Positions 23,237 to 35,020 of a stretch of DNA of 64,000 nt are shown here, in pieces. The stretch covers positions 217,862,081-217,926,080 of the forward strand of contig NC_050100.1 in the NCBI RefSeq assembly GCF_902167145.1. Reading direction: 5' to 3'. How positions within the stretch are numbered: the stretch's first letter is position 1; the number at the start of each line of letters is the position of its first letter. Under the pieces are notes generated by a model, which worked only from the letters and a program-made list of their open reading frames with translations, was not told where the DNA came from and did no database searches. Made by a program: the position numbers and the translations under genes. Source of the DNA: Zea mays. Taxonomy: Eukaryota > Streptophyta > Magnoliopsida > Poales > Poaceae.

Positions 23237-23882
23237 TGTTGGAGGGCAAATTGACCGTGCAGACGGTCCGGTCCTGAGGCCGGACGGTCTGCGGTCCGGA
23301 CGGTGCGCACTGGTGGTGCGGCCGGTCCGCGCATGCACAGAGTCAGTTAGGGTTCCGAGTTTCTTGCTACAGTTGTTGCCTAGATTCGCGAGATTAACTC
23401 GGGAGATTTGTTTGTAACGGGTTTCTATAAATATAGAGGAATACGACCGATTAATCATCGTCAATCAAATTAATAATCAGTTTATCTCTCGTTTTTTACT
23501 TTAGGAATTAGGAGTAGTTATAGTTTAGTTCTAGTTTAGACTCTCAATCCCTAAATTATTCGCTTCTCTTCGGCTCTACGTCGATTGGAGGTGTCTAGGG
23601 TGGCCTGCCGACCCTAGACAACACCTATGATCTCTCCTCCCTGACGGGGTCCCTCATGGGAGCGAGATTCAGACGCCGTCGTCGAACTCCGCCGCCCCTG
23701 CGCACGCGCGGACCGTCCGGCCTATAGGCGCGGGCCGTTCGGCCCGTCAGGCAGGAAACCCGAGCCCTCTGCCGGGTCATGGACCGTCCGACCCCTGGTC
23801 GCGGACCGTCCACGCGCGCATGTGTAGAGAGCACCGCTGCCGATTCTCAATGCTGTGATTGACGCCCGAATCGGCGCCAACA
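23237..23882 (+). repeat. 3' LTR of gag-only Gypsy element
   Basis: 646 bp, TG...CA. Includes GTCTAGGGT and, 9 bases later, its inverted copy ACCCTAGAC (23593-23619), which mark one end of the segment found inverted in the 5' LTR. A TATAAATATA at about 23427 is the likely LTR promoter box. Confidence 0.82.
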
Positions 23883-25946
23883 ATATCTACTACTGCTTAT
23901 TTGTTGTTGTATATATTATGTGGGTGGAAATATTGGTTAAATTAATCAAGCAGAAAATATAAGAGGGCAGTATTTTTCATGCTTTTTTATCGCTCAATTT
24001 ATTTCTTGATTATTTCTTGCCGGTAGAAATACTAGCTAAACTAACTAAACAGAAAAAGATGACACTGTTTTCATGCTCCTTAGGGCATATATAACCCTCG
24101 TTTAATATGAGGCTCTTGAGTCTTGACAGGTCTCTGGAGTAAATGGAAAAAAACAAGAGACAGACATTTCACGAAGATACCGACTCTATACAACTCTTCA
24201 TATATGGTAGTGTCTGAGACTGCTCGAGATTCCAACTCCAATGTAGAGTTGTAGTTTATAATTTAAACTAAATAGTTTAAAAATATTTTTTAATCAAAAT
24301 AATAAACAAAATGACATGTCTAATTGTTTTTTAAAGGTTCACAACTCTAGCTCCACTAACTTTACTAAATTTTATAAGGTTAGAGGAGTCTGAAACATTT
24401 TTATATTATGTCTTAACTGTTTTTATGATCTAAAAGTTCAGAATTATATCATACAATTTTGTTATCTACCTCTTATACTTAGAAAACTGTTTAGGTGCCT
24501 CTAATGTGCACATGCCGCCAATTTTATTCTGAATGGCTTCAACATTGGCAGTAGATTCCGCCAATTTTATCCTTTTGTAATATATCTTCCTGTATGCTTC
24601 TAACTCTGTTGTTTTAAAGTTTTAATAAAATTTCAGTAGAGGCTCGCCCCTCATGTCCTATAAAAAAAATGTGCACATACCCTATCGGCTAACCACTTAT
24701 TGTTTCGACTTATCGATGCACACACACCAGACACCACCAAACCATATCTCACGTTGATGTGACTTTGCTTTTCATACACGATTGGTGTGGTTGTTTGGTA
24801 CTGACACTACGTGGAATCAGAACGAAACTTGTCAAGAACTGACCGATACGCTCATACGCCCCCAGAATCAAACGGAACAAGCAAACCATCCGTGTCCATG
24901 ATTACCCAGACCAAAAGCTGAGCGAAACCCCGGAGGCGGGCGGGGGGAGGGTAATAATCAATGCAACAACCTGCCGACGAGTGTTCACTGATGACGCATG
25001 CCGAGAGGAAATCTGCGCGAGATCCGGCCGGGGCGGCGGGGCGCTGGCGCGCTGCGGCGCGGCGTGGCGCTGCACAGCGGTGCCGGTGCGCCACAGAATC
25101 GGGCCGGAACAGCGAATCCGGGCGGCTACAGCAGTACGCGGCCACCCCCAATCACCAATCGAAGGTCACCCCCAATCTGCGGCCGCGCGCAGGCGCAGCA
25201 GCAGCATCTTCTTTCTCTTCCTTCACACCTCCACCACCGCCGGCTTTCTCCTTGATTTCCCACGTCGCGCAGGAGCCTGAGGCTGAAACCACGGCAGGCC
25301 AGCCAGCTAGTAGCAGAGAGAGAGCACCGTCACCGCGCAGCGAGCACACGCGGCCGCCTGCTACAGGCTGTACTGTACTGTTCTGGACCGGCAACTCACC
25401 CGGCCACCCCTCACTCCCTTTCCTTTTCAGGAACACCGCCTGCTTGGCACCATCCCTACGCGGGCTACGCCGCCCTCGTCTACTGCCTGCGCCTGGCTGG
25501 GCCCCGCCGCGGCCGTTCCGTGTGACGAGGGGAGCATAAACAATGACTGGGCCGGCCGGCCCCGTAGCCATTCCCCCAACTTCCGCTTCCGCTCTCACAG
25601 TTTTTATGCTTTGTTTATTCGCGGGGATCATGTGGGTAATCGCGTGGGTCGTGCGCCCGTGCCTGGCTGGGTTTATTTACGCCGACCTGCCAATAGGAGC
25701 AAATCCCCTGGCCCTCTCCTTGGCTTTTCCTCTCGCTCTCCTCCTCTCTCGCATCCCACCGCATCACAACCACGACTTCCTCCCGCCGCCGGTTGGCTTC
25801 GCTGCTCGTCCACCTCCGCCCGGCCCGTGGGACGAGTGGGGACTGGAGAGGGTCGCCTCTGGGCTTCGCCTCTCGGCGGCCGAGTGTCTGCGTCGTCCAC
25901 GGAGCTGAGAGCCTGAGACTGAGACTGAGAGCGACCGGCGGCGGGG
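23883..25946 (+). promoter_or_regulatory. Upstream region and 5' UTR of the MADS-box gene
   Basis: About 2.06 kb separates the nearest LTR from the ATG. 23883-24900 is AT-rich with no ORF. It holds a diverged tandem duplication (about 23929-24000 and 24021-24090, each ending TTTTCATGCT). From about 24930 the sequence is GC-rich, with CT-rich runs near 25725-25760 typical of grass 5' UTRs. I could not fix a TATA box or transcription start. Long open frames on both strands here reflect GC content and have no recognisable domain. Confidence 0.55.
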
Positions 25947-28900
25947 ATGGCGAGGGAGAGGCGGGAGATAAAGAGGATAGAGAGCGCGGCAGCGAGGCAG
26001 GTCACGTTCTCCAAGCGCCGCCGCGGCCTCTTCAAGAAGGCCCAGGAGCTCTCCGTGCTGTGCGATGCCGACGTCGCGCTCATAGTCTTCTCCTCCACGG
26101 GGAAGCTCTCCCAGTTCGCCAGCTCCAGGTGCGTATACAGTATACACGCTCCCCGCGCCCGTCTACCCCGCATCACTTCCACACACGCGCCGCCGTGTTT
26201 CCACAGATCTACCAGCTGTCCTCCCTCCACACGCCTTCCGAGTCGTTGTATCTCATAAGATCCGGCTTGCTAGGGTTCGGGTTCCGGCCGCCGCGTGATA
26301 CTTCTGCTTCGTCTGGTTTCCTCTCCACCTAGAGACCACGCGGTAGTATTGAACTATTGATCGGTTTTGTATCGAACTTTTTACACGTAAGTGAAGCTTT
26401 TGGAATGATGTTCTGGGTTAGGTCTGAGGGCGCGCACGTTGCTGCATCTGAGTGTCCATGAAAATGGTAGTAGTGAGTAGTGGGGATTTTTAATCTGCAT
26501 TCTACTAACTGTAGTTTCCACATGTGTGCTTGCAGATTATTTTTTATTCCTGTTTTTTTTTCCGATTGGACATCTCCATTGCCCCTGCCAGCACTGTGAC
26601 ACCTGTTATTTGCTGTGCGTATCAGTGTGTAGAGTTAATTGTGTTTGGAAGCGTGCGAGTGCGACCTTGCCAGTTCTGCGCGCGGTTGGGGTAAAAGTCA
26701 CTTCTGCTGCCAATTGCGTACGACTGTCCTTGTGATTTCATGTGGTGCTGGGTGGCGTTGCAATACCTAGTGATTAAAAGAGGGGTCTCGTGCTTTGTGC
26801 GATTCTTTCTTGCTGCAACTAAAGGACTGTTGGTTGGCCTTATAGAACTTTGTATTTCTTGCTAAATTATGTGCTACCTACTGTTGGTTAGTATGCAATT
26901 ACTGTTGTTTAATCGTATGCAATTACTGTTGTTTAATCTGAAATTGTTTGTGTAGTTAAATCATATGCTACTCTTTACACGTTATATATAGTTGGTCACC
27001 GATTCTTTTGGCAATGTTTGCTCAAAGGGAAGCCTTCCCCAGAGTAATAATTTTTACGGCCTTGCCTAGATGTTATGGCCGAATTCTTGTTATACCACTT
27101 AATTTCTCCAGATTCTGTTGGCTAAGTCTGTGTCCAGCATATCTTGCATATGACCACACAAAAACCTATTTTTGCAGTATAGACAGCATTGCACTATTTA
27201 TAGAGTTACCTTTAAAATATAAGGTGGAATAGAAAAGCTGCTGGAGATAGTCTAAGGTAGACTGTGAAGCTATTATTTGCTTTTAGTTTGTATGTACATG
27301 AATGATAGTAAGCCAAGCCATACCACGACTTTACCTTCCGCGTTGACATTCTGGGCCCACCCCCAACGCCGCCCACGCAGACCACGTGTATCTTAGTGTT
27401 TAGAAATAAACAATAATTATATAAAAATAGTGCAGAGCTAGCACTCGAACCCACGTCCCTCTGCTCTAGAAATTTTGGGCTAACCAACTGACCACACATA
27501 TATTAGTGTTTAGAAATAAACAATAATTATATTTAAATAAATATATCAGTACTTATTTATATAATATATAAAAATCGTAGTAAAACACGGGCAGATGGCT
27601 ATTTTTTTTGAAGCACGCATGAGAGCTACGTGTCATTTCATTAAGAAGAAAAAAAATCTTCCCCGAAATGCTTCACGTATGCGTATGATCCAACTGTATG
27701 GCTGGATTACAACCAACGTTAATCTATGGTTGTTGGTTTTGTTCTGAACTAATGACTCATGATTCATTAGGTGATCGTGGTCGTATCTTAGTCTACCATT
27801 GGAGTTGTACATGTAGCAACACTCTTTTTCAGAAATGCTTCATGTACGATCCACTTGTACTTCAGCGTCATGTTATTGTTAATACTTAGAATCACTTTCC
27901 TTTGCTACCGATGTTTTTATCTTAAGTTTTTTAGTTAGCATCAATTGATTAGCCTGCAAGCCATGATACTTTGCTTCGCTGAATTTGGAGCCTTCAAAAT
28001 TTCAGAGAAGAATCAATTAGACTAGCAATTGCATGGTTATGTTTAGTTTAGGCTGTAACATGCTAAAGCGATATGTTTTTTGCAAACAGCAAATTTTAAC
28101 TTAGAACATATAACTTTACCACATACATATGTGAATATTGAAGCAGGCTGGTTTTTATCTCCTTCCATATAAAATGTATTATTTTAGGTTCACCTTATGG
28201 AATCAGATCCTATTGCTGAATTTAAGTCCTCTTTAAGTATATATTTTAAAGAGGAAAAGGGATAGATAATCTCTTCTTATTGTTGCTTTCTGAACATCTC
28301 AACTACTGTGCCATAGTATTGTTTACTTCTTAATTAGTACAATATCTCCAACAACGAAAGGACAGATCTTTATCGTGTATATATAGCTAGGGATTTACCT
28401 ACTTTCAGTTGTGCCTTTGGAATTATACTATCAGCCTAGAATTACGAACATGGTTTCACTTTAGCATTTAATTTATTTTTGCTTTAATTGATTGGTTGTA
28501 GCATGTTATGGTGCTGACATTTCCTTCTCTTTGGCAGTATGAATGAGATAATTGACAAGTACAACACGCATTCTAAAAACCTGGGGAAAACAGAACAGCC
28601 TTCGCTGGACTTGAACGTATGTACATTTCTTCTCTAATGTAATGCTAGGTAGTATGTATAGTAGTTGGAAATCCATGAAGGCAACAGACAACGTGGGGGA
28701 ATATGTTACAAAATGCATGGGGCATTTTATGTCAAAGGTTTGTCTAGTTAAAATTCTCATATAATGTGCTGTGTTTACCTTGGTTACTAGTTTTAAAATT
28801 TTGGTTGACTGAAATACCTTTTTTTTTAAAAAAAACTTGATTTGTTCCAGCCGTGCAATAGTTGCTCCATGACTTGCAGCATGCTCTATTGATATTCTAT

Positions 28901-31900
28901 TTTGGTCTTGACTTGAATCAGCTAGGAAACACTAATTATCCTTTATATAACTCCTTTATTTTATTTAATTACCTCATGGGAATAACATTGTCACCACACT
29001 AATAAGTGGACATCATGGTAATACTACCATATTTTGTTTGATGGATCATTACTTATAAATTTGAAGGATTATTTGGCTTATTAATCGTCTATCTAGAAAG
29101 AAAAAAATGAATGGTGCATTTACTATATTTTTATATAGTTTTTTAATCTAACAATTTTTAAGTCATTCCTAAACTTTATATGTTTAGGAGAAAAAGAACT
29201 TAGAACATAAAGCACGCAGTATAGAACGTGTAATGAATGAGACACTCTTATTATATCTTTAAAAACACGAAAGACCCTCTAACTGAGTTGTCTAGGTGGT
29301 CTGAGCAGCACTCCTCAAGTCCTGGGTTCGATTCAGTGTGAGAGTGAATTTTCTGCTATAGATAAAAAAATCCCCTCGTCTGTCCCACGACAAAACACGG
29401 GTCTAAGCTCGGCCTTGGTTGTGGTCATTCTCACATAGGCTACGTTACTGCTGTAGTATGGATGGGACAGAAAGGGTTTTCTTGACCTGCGATAGAAGGT
29501 TTTTTCTTAATATAATACGGTGGGGGCGATATTAGCCCTGCAGGTCGAATTTTTTTATATCTTTAAAAACAACATTAGTCTGTGTTGCGTGGCATACTGG
29601 CATGTTAACTTTGTTGCTGATATTGATAGTTGTGCGTATATTTTCAGTTAGAGCATAGCAAATATGCAAATTTGAATGAGCAACTTGCGGAAGCAAGCCT
29701 TCGACTCAGGTACATCTGATTTGTTGTTTATACATGATCCATGGAAAAAATATTGTCTACAATGCATATTTTATGGTACTTCATGTCTTTTTATAGGCAG
29801 ATGAGAGGTGAAGAGCTTGAGGGATTGAATGTTGAAGAACTCCAGCAATTGGAGAAGAACCTGGAATCTGGTCTGCATAGGGTGCTTCAAACAAAGGTAT
29901 ATCTGTTAAACATGATGCTATGTCAGTTTCCGTGAAGTCAGGCTTGGCATTAGCAAATATTTGATTGGACATATGATCGCAGGATCAACAATTCTTGGAA
30001 CAGATCAATGACCTCGAACGTAAGGTAATGAACAATAAATGGGTTGACTTGTTGCATTCTAATTTGTTCATGTATTGGTTAGCTTCTGTACTTTATGGTC
30101 AACTATTTTTTAGTGAACTACTAGATGCTTTAAGCTATGATCTGTTCCATCCACCACGTTATCTTGGAAATTATAGTATCATATTTGTTACTTTGGTTGA
30201 TCTAGTGAATGGTTGCTGCAAATACAGGATCAAACTCATGTGACTTCGGTATGAATATTGTAACTAATCTAGAATACTTCACTTGTATTGAATAAGAATT
30301 GAGTGAATGTGTGTGGGTCCTTAATTAATTAAATACATTAATAGTCAAGATGATATTCTTCCTTTAAAGGACCATTATATTGGCTATTCGTGGAAACTGG
30401 AAAGCTAGCTTTGCTTTCTCTTAAAAAAAGAAAGCAGGCTTGCTGTTCCTAATTGTTATCAAGATATCATAAGATGTCTATTACCTTTGTTGAAATTAAG
30501 TGATAACAATTGTTTAACTTGCATATGGTTAATGTTCTGTTAGCAACTGAGATTCTTTTAGTGAATAGATGAAATACATAAGTGGATTTGCAGTGCTAAC
30601 TTTTTTCTCTTGCTTCTGGGAAACACACACACCAACCCTCATAGAGGCAATCAATATTTTGTTTTAAACACATCTCCGTGATAAGTACTTACTTTTGAGT
30701 AGAGGTAAGGGCGTAAGGCACACTTCTTTTAATTTACAGAAAAAACTGATCGCAAACTACATGAATCACACTCTATCTATTGCAATTTCAACAGAAACAT
30801 TCATGTTTTCAGTTTTAGGACAGTTATCTCAAAATGAACACTCTTGTCTCAGTTTAAGACTAGAACTTTTCATGTGCTGATGCTTAACGCTGTTGAAATG
30901 TTGCATTAGCAGTGGAGATCCTTTTTTTTTGCACCGGAACTACAGAACAAGGTTATTAAAACGATAAAACGTTGGAACGCTCATGGGTGAAATTTTGACT
31001 TTTAAAGTTTAAACGTAGTTTTAAACAACATAGGAAAAATACCAATACATCATAATTTCAAACAATAATATGAAGTTAAATACCAAAACAGAGATGTTAG
31101 TGGCTTACCAAAACTCCACTCATGAGCTGGGTTGAACTCCAAAAGTAACTAATAGACTGGGTCCAAAAGTAGCTAATGGTCTAAAATGCATAAAACACTG
31201 CGTTTTATAGTTTAGAACGCCAAAATGCTAAAACGTGGTTTCAATCTCTAATTAGAGTTTTGACGTTTAAACGTAGTTTAAACATCGTTTAAACGTAGTT
31301 TTAATAACACTGCTACAGAACATGATTGCCGCTGAACTTTTTATAAACATATCTTTGGGTCCAAATATACAAGTTTTGATAGTGAGATATTTACAAGAGC
31401 AAAAGGCACTAGCTGCTAAGTTACATTCTTAAACATTATCCCTCCAATTAGTAATGGTGGAGCGAGTGGTGGCCTTGGTCCGGTGCAACCAAAGGCAGAG
31501 ATCAGACGCCACATTCTCTATGATTTGTCTGGTGGTGATATCATGGTCATGAAAATCTTCCAAAGTTTCCACTTTCCACGACCAAACCTGTCTCTGCCTT
31601 CACATAGACAGAAGAAGCGACGCACCTGGTCCTCACGTCGGCCTCAAGGAATCTGTTTTCTTACGAAGGGCACTCTTTAGTTTAAACTAAAGTTATTATG
31701 GCTTTCATAGATGCATATTTTTTTACTACGTATCCAGGCCTGATGTATATCTAGATGCATAGCTAGAAAATATAAAGTGACTTATAATTTAAAATGGAGG
31801 GAGTACAAAGCTTATTGTGTCTCATTCGCGTTAGTGATGGCGACAGGGTTCAGAAATTTTCTCGACCGGGCCAATGTTTTGGTCTCTTTTTAGTCATCAC

Positions 31901-33057
31901 GGGGTTGTGTAATCCTTGAGTGCCGATCCCATACATTAATACCGGTAGGGCAGTCATTCCCTCCTCGACCGAGTTTTATTAAGGGAATCTGTTGTCTTGC
32001 CAAGTACACTCTTTAGTTTAAAAACATGTACTTATAAATTATAACTTACAAATTATAACTTATTATGGCTTATAAATTTCCCCATGCTTTACTGCAGAGT
32101 ACGCAGCTGGCAGAGGAGAACATGCAACTGAGGAATCAAGTAATTTCACTTCTCTAGCAATCCTTCGTTTCTTTTAGGACTTACCGGATGATCTGAGCAC
32201 ATATTTGCATTTTAATTTTATACCTGAACACAGGTATCCCAGATACCCCCAGCTGGCAAGCAAGCAGTTGCTGATACTGAAAATGTTATTGCTGAAGAAG
32301 GGCAATCCTCTGAATCAGTGATGACTGCGTTGCACTCTGGGAGTTCACAGGATAATGATGATGGTTCGGATGTATCTCTAAAGTTAGGGTGAGTAGCTTG
32401 TTGCCTTTCATCTTATCTTCTGTCTATTGTCACGTGCTAATTCTAGGATAATGTTTATCCAAACTTTCTTAAATTTGATCAAATTTGTATAAAAAGATAC
32501 GAGTATTTAACGTTAGGTATATACCATTTGATTTATCATGGAATGTATTTTAGTTGCAGATTAGAATTGCATCAAACTTTTAATGTTGGAACTATTTTTT
32601 AAAACTTAGTTAAAATTAAGATAGCTTGATTTGGACTAGACCTGGAATTTCAGCGTTTAAGGGAGTACTTTCTTCAACGTTGGCCTCACCTTGATTAGTA
32701 TTGGCTGGCAAATACCATGGTTCGATTCTCATAAATATGGGTTTACCTGCATAGGTTTAAGTTTAGAGATATATCATGAGTGGTTCTATTCACAAGCAAC
32801 TAGTTTCCTTTTCAAAATTATGTCTTATTATTAGTTGATCAATTAGACATTTCTTCACGCTCAAACATTTGTATAGCGCTTAAATTACATACTATTAGGT
32901 ATAAAGGTAAATGTCTAGGTCTGCTCAACCATGCTCAGGCTTAGGCAGGCTGATTTTTTTTGTCAATAATGTCGTGCCTTTTATTGTTTTGCCTTTTGCA
33001 TCTTCGTTCTTACTGAAGTCACCATCGTGCAGGCTGCCTTGCGTTGCATGGAAGTAA
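25947..33057 (+). CDS. OsMADS22-like: MIKC-type MADS-box transcription factor, SVP/StMADS11 clade
   Basis: Eight coding exons: 25947-26128, 28538-28616, 29648-29709, 29797-29896, 29983-30024, 32098-32139, 32234-32388 and 33033-33057. All introns are GT-AG. Exons sum to 687 nt = 228 aa plus TAA. Exon sizes 182/79/62/100/42/42 are the classical MIKC pattern. The MADS domain (1-60, [37 protein letters not shown]) binds CArG boxes. The I region follows, then the K domain (about 88-170, [29 protein letters not shown]) for dimer and tetramer contacts, and an acidic C-terminus ending SLKLGLPCVAWK, diagnostic of the grass SVP-like group. Expected role: nuclear regulator of meristem identity and vegetative phase. 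Maize candidates are zmm19 (Tunicate1) and zmm21; I cannot choose between them. Residue 33 is Gln (KKAQEL), where related proteins I recall have Glu. No disabling change is seen. Confidence 0.96.
26129..28537 (+). other. Intron 1 of the MADS-box gene (2.4 kb)
   Basis: GTGCGT donor, TTTGGCAG acceptor. A long first intron is usual in this clade and often holds regulatory sequence. Contains a tRNA-like SINE fragment at 27423-27502. No ORF of interest. Confidence 0.9.
27393..27532 (-). mobile_element. Short tRNA-derived SINE-like insertion in intron 1
   Basis: 80 bp (27423-27502) between two perfect 30-bp direct repeats beginning TTAGTGTTTAGAAATAAACA (27393-27422 and 27503-27532). Read on the minus strand it has an A-box-like GGTCAGTTGGTTAGCC, a B-box-like GGTTCGAGTGC (27441-27451) and ends in TATTTTT, a Pol III-type terminator. 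It does not fold into a canonical tRNA with an acceptor stem, so it is taken as a tRNA-derived SINE fragment. Confidence 0.6.
29251..29571 (+). mobile_element. SINE in intron 2 with 17-bp target-site duplication
   Basis: Body 29268-29554 (287 bp), flanked by perfect copies of TTATATCTTTAAAAACA (29251-29267 and 29555-29571). It has the B box GGTTCGATTC at 29325-29334, with an A-box-like TCTAGGTGGTCTGAGCA about 30 bp upstream, and a T-rich 3' end. Long A/T-rich TSD, Pol III boxes near the 5' end and no ORF indicate a tRNA-derived SINE in the sense orientation. Confidence 0.8.
30025..32097 (+). other. Intron 5 of the MADS-box gene (2.1 kb)
   Basis: GTAATG donor, ACTGCAG acceptor, separating the two 42-bp exons. 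It contains a TIR element at 30950-31312. The remainder is AT-rich with no recognisable feature. Confidence 0.88.
30940..31322. mobile_element. 363-bp MITE in intron 5, 10-bp target-site duplication
   Basis: Element 30950-31312 lies between perfect 10-bp repeats CTACAGAACA (30940-30949 and 31313-31322). Termini share GTTATTAAAAC in inverted orientation (left AGGTTATTAAAAC, right reverse complement CAGTGTTATTAAAAC). The right half has repeated GTTTAAACG motifs. A 9-11 bp TSD suggests a Mutator-like MITE. The terminal CAGTG of one end also recalls hAT, which would give 8 bp. Confidence 0.75.
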
Positions 33058-33700
33058 ACAGGAAATGAGGCTCCTTGTCGATTCTGGGTGTGGATGTGGG
33101 TGGAGCTGCGGCCTCAGCGGATAGGCACTTGTGTATGGTTTTATGGACGACCGGCCCCCGACTACGTACTGCAATAATCTTGCATTGGAAGCGAGATCGG
33201 TTAACCTGATTTGTCATCCTTGTGGCTTCATGATGCGATGTTCCGCTTGTACCGTTTGCTAGCATGTTAACTGAATTTTTAGAATCGCATATACTTTTGT
33301 TCTTATATATCACTGTCGTACTGCTCGTAAGATGTATCTACTTTATTCTATCCAATGTTGTAACCTATCACCTGCCAACTTCCCTACTGTTTTGGCGCGC
33401 CGCAAGCTGTGCTCAAGCATGCTTCATGTTATATTCGGAAGTTGTGGTCTGCTCTCTGCATACATCCTGAATGGGCACCGTTCAATTTTCAGCACCGCAT
33501 CTTTCTCTGAACTTTATTCTGAGAAAAAATAACAGTTGAATCCATTACCGGAGCAACGCGCTTGCGAACGTCGCGGGAAGTTTAATGCCCACTGCCATTT
33601 TGCATCGGAGAAGGTCCGGTTCACCCTCTCATTTCCATTGTCTGATTTTTCTTTATTTAGAAGATCGGACTTTTACGTCTTTGAACTTTTAAAATTATTT
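33058..33700 (+). other. 3' UTR and downstream flank of the MADS-box gene
   Basis: No coding signal. The 3' UTR starts at 33058. I could not place the polyadenylation site with confidence. The stretch ends at the 8-bp target copy ATTTTTAC (33701-33708) of the hAT-type element. Confidence 0.55.
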
Positions 33701-33753
33701 ATTTTTACTAGAGATGATAATGGGATCTCATCCTCGAAATCCTTCATTAGGGG

Positions 33754-33840
33754 TGGGGATGATGAAGTTTACTATATAACAATGGGGATGATGAAGTTTA
33801 CTATATAACAATGGGGATGATGAAGTTTACTATATAACAA
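33754..33840. repeat. 29-bp tandem repeat, three copies
   Basis: Unit starts TGGGGATGATGAAGTTTACT and repeats at 33754, 33783 and 33812 with essentially no divergence. It is inside the left part of the hAT-type element. Confidence 0.92.
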
Positions 33841-34997
33841 AGGTGGTTCAAAACGGCAGCTCTCGGCCTCGCTGGGTCCACGTCATCTATTTTTTCTTTC
33901 ACCGCACGATTGAATCTTGACATAGAGTAGACAGCCTTCTGAAGCTTCGTGTCCTTCAACCATCGGCGATGGATAAGGCTCCTCTCCTCCTTTCCCGCGG
34001 CGGTCTTAAATATTTTATAAATTTATTATTAAAGATGTTATGCTTTATACAATCAAAGTATTCAGCCATCGGCGATGAATAAGGCTCCTCTCCTCCTTAC
34101 CAATTCCCACCTCTTTTGCCAGAGTCGCCTCCAAATTCCCCTCTTTCTTATCCTCCGCTTCGAAAAACTATTCGAAGAGCTTACGAACTCCCATATCTAG
34201 CTACGCCCCAAGCTCCTCGTCGTCTTCAACCCCATACGAATATAAAGGTAAAAAGGTCGAGCTTCCTCTTCAATCTCCTCTAAAGAGGTAAACTTCTATA
34301 ATTAACTCCCTATCCACTATTTAATCCATTTACTTACCGAAAGTGTTAATACACATATATATATACCATTTATAGAACCATATAATAAAAATCAATACCT
34401 TTTGTCCTTGCGTATAACAATATAAACACTATCTACTCCTATGTATACTTCTACATACACAACATGTTTCTACTCCATTGCTAGGTGACCGGTCAGATTA
34501 ATAAAACTTTACATTTTCATTTTACGGGGTTAAACAAGGATCACTACACATCAACGATTCTATCGGCTAAAAGAATTTGCTTAATGTAGAATGCCTCATC
34601 TTATGTTATTGATCTTATCTTAACCCTTCAGCCATGCCTGTTACATATAACTGTTATGCTAATGCTTAAATTAAACCCAGATGACCTAAATAGATATGAC
34701 ATCAAGACTACATATATCAGCATATGTTAGCGTTCTGTAACTTGGAACAATGCATGAATATATAATTAGCCTTCATATCGTGCTACCTGATTGTTGAAGC
34801 ACTACTGATCGTTGCAACGTTTATATTTTCGAAGACGCACAACTTCGAACTGGTACCAAAGATATATAAATTTTATCGGATACTTAGTTTGTTCATAAAG
34901 AAATGAACAATCAATGTTGTGTTACACCAAAATCTTCATATATACCATTCCTTTTTTTATATACATTTTAATATGATCGCAAAAAAACAATCGTGCG

Positions 34998-35020
34998 TAA
35001 GGCGCGCCTTAGACACTAGT
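34998..35020 (+). mobile_element. Helitron-like 3' terminus
   Basis: A 14-bp perfect palindrome TAAGGCGCGCCTTA (34998-35011) is followed by GACA, then CTAG (35016-35019) and T. A short GC hairpin a few bases before CTRR with a T after it is the standard Helitron 3' end. The 5' TC end was not fixed; one possibility is ATC at about 33887. Direct repeats of CATCGGCGATGRATAAGG (33961 and 34064) lie in the presumed body. Confidence 0.5.

Larger units (their letters stand above)
20001..23882 (+). mobile_element. Gag-only Gypsy element, 5' LTR truncated by Copia element 2
   Basis: The 5' LTR remnant 20001-20283 and 3' LTR 23237-23882 (646 bp, TGTTGGAGGG to CGCCAACA) share sequence over about 280 bp. 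TTTTTGGCGACTCCGCTAGG follows the 5' LTR as the probable primer-binding site, and a purine-rich GGCAGGGGGCATA precedes the 3' LTR. The ~2.95-kb interior has decayed gag and no protease, RT, RNase H or integrase. It would depend on an autonomous partner, an organisation like that of maize Zeon-type elements (resemblance only). GGACCGTCC/GGACGGTCC motifs occur throughout. The flank that should duplicate the 3' neighbour is outside the window. Confidence 0.8.

Noticed and set aside
24640..24700. A retrogene or LINE end (AATAAAATTT, GAGGCTCGCCCC, poly-A run)
   Set aside because: Only a short A-run without an identifiable body or target duplication.
25152..26230. Open frames on the minus strand across the MADS promoter and exon 1
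   Set aside because: GC-rich sequence keeps complementary frames open. The plus strand has a complete, spliced MADS gene and the minus frames have no recognisable domain.
27441..27494. A tRNA gene on the minus strand
   Set aside because: A and B box-like sequences are present but there is no pairing acceptor stem or standard anticodon arm; better explained as a SINE fragment.
31483..31680. 65-aa frame in intron 5
   Set aside because: Inside a spliced intron with no homology; chance ORF.
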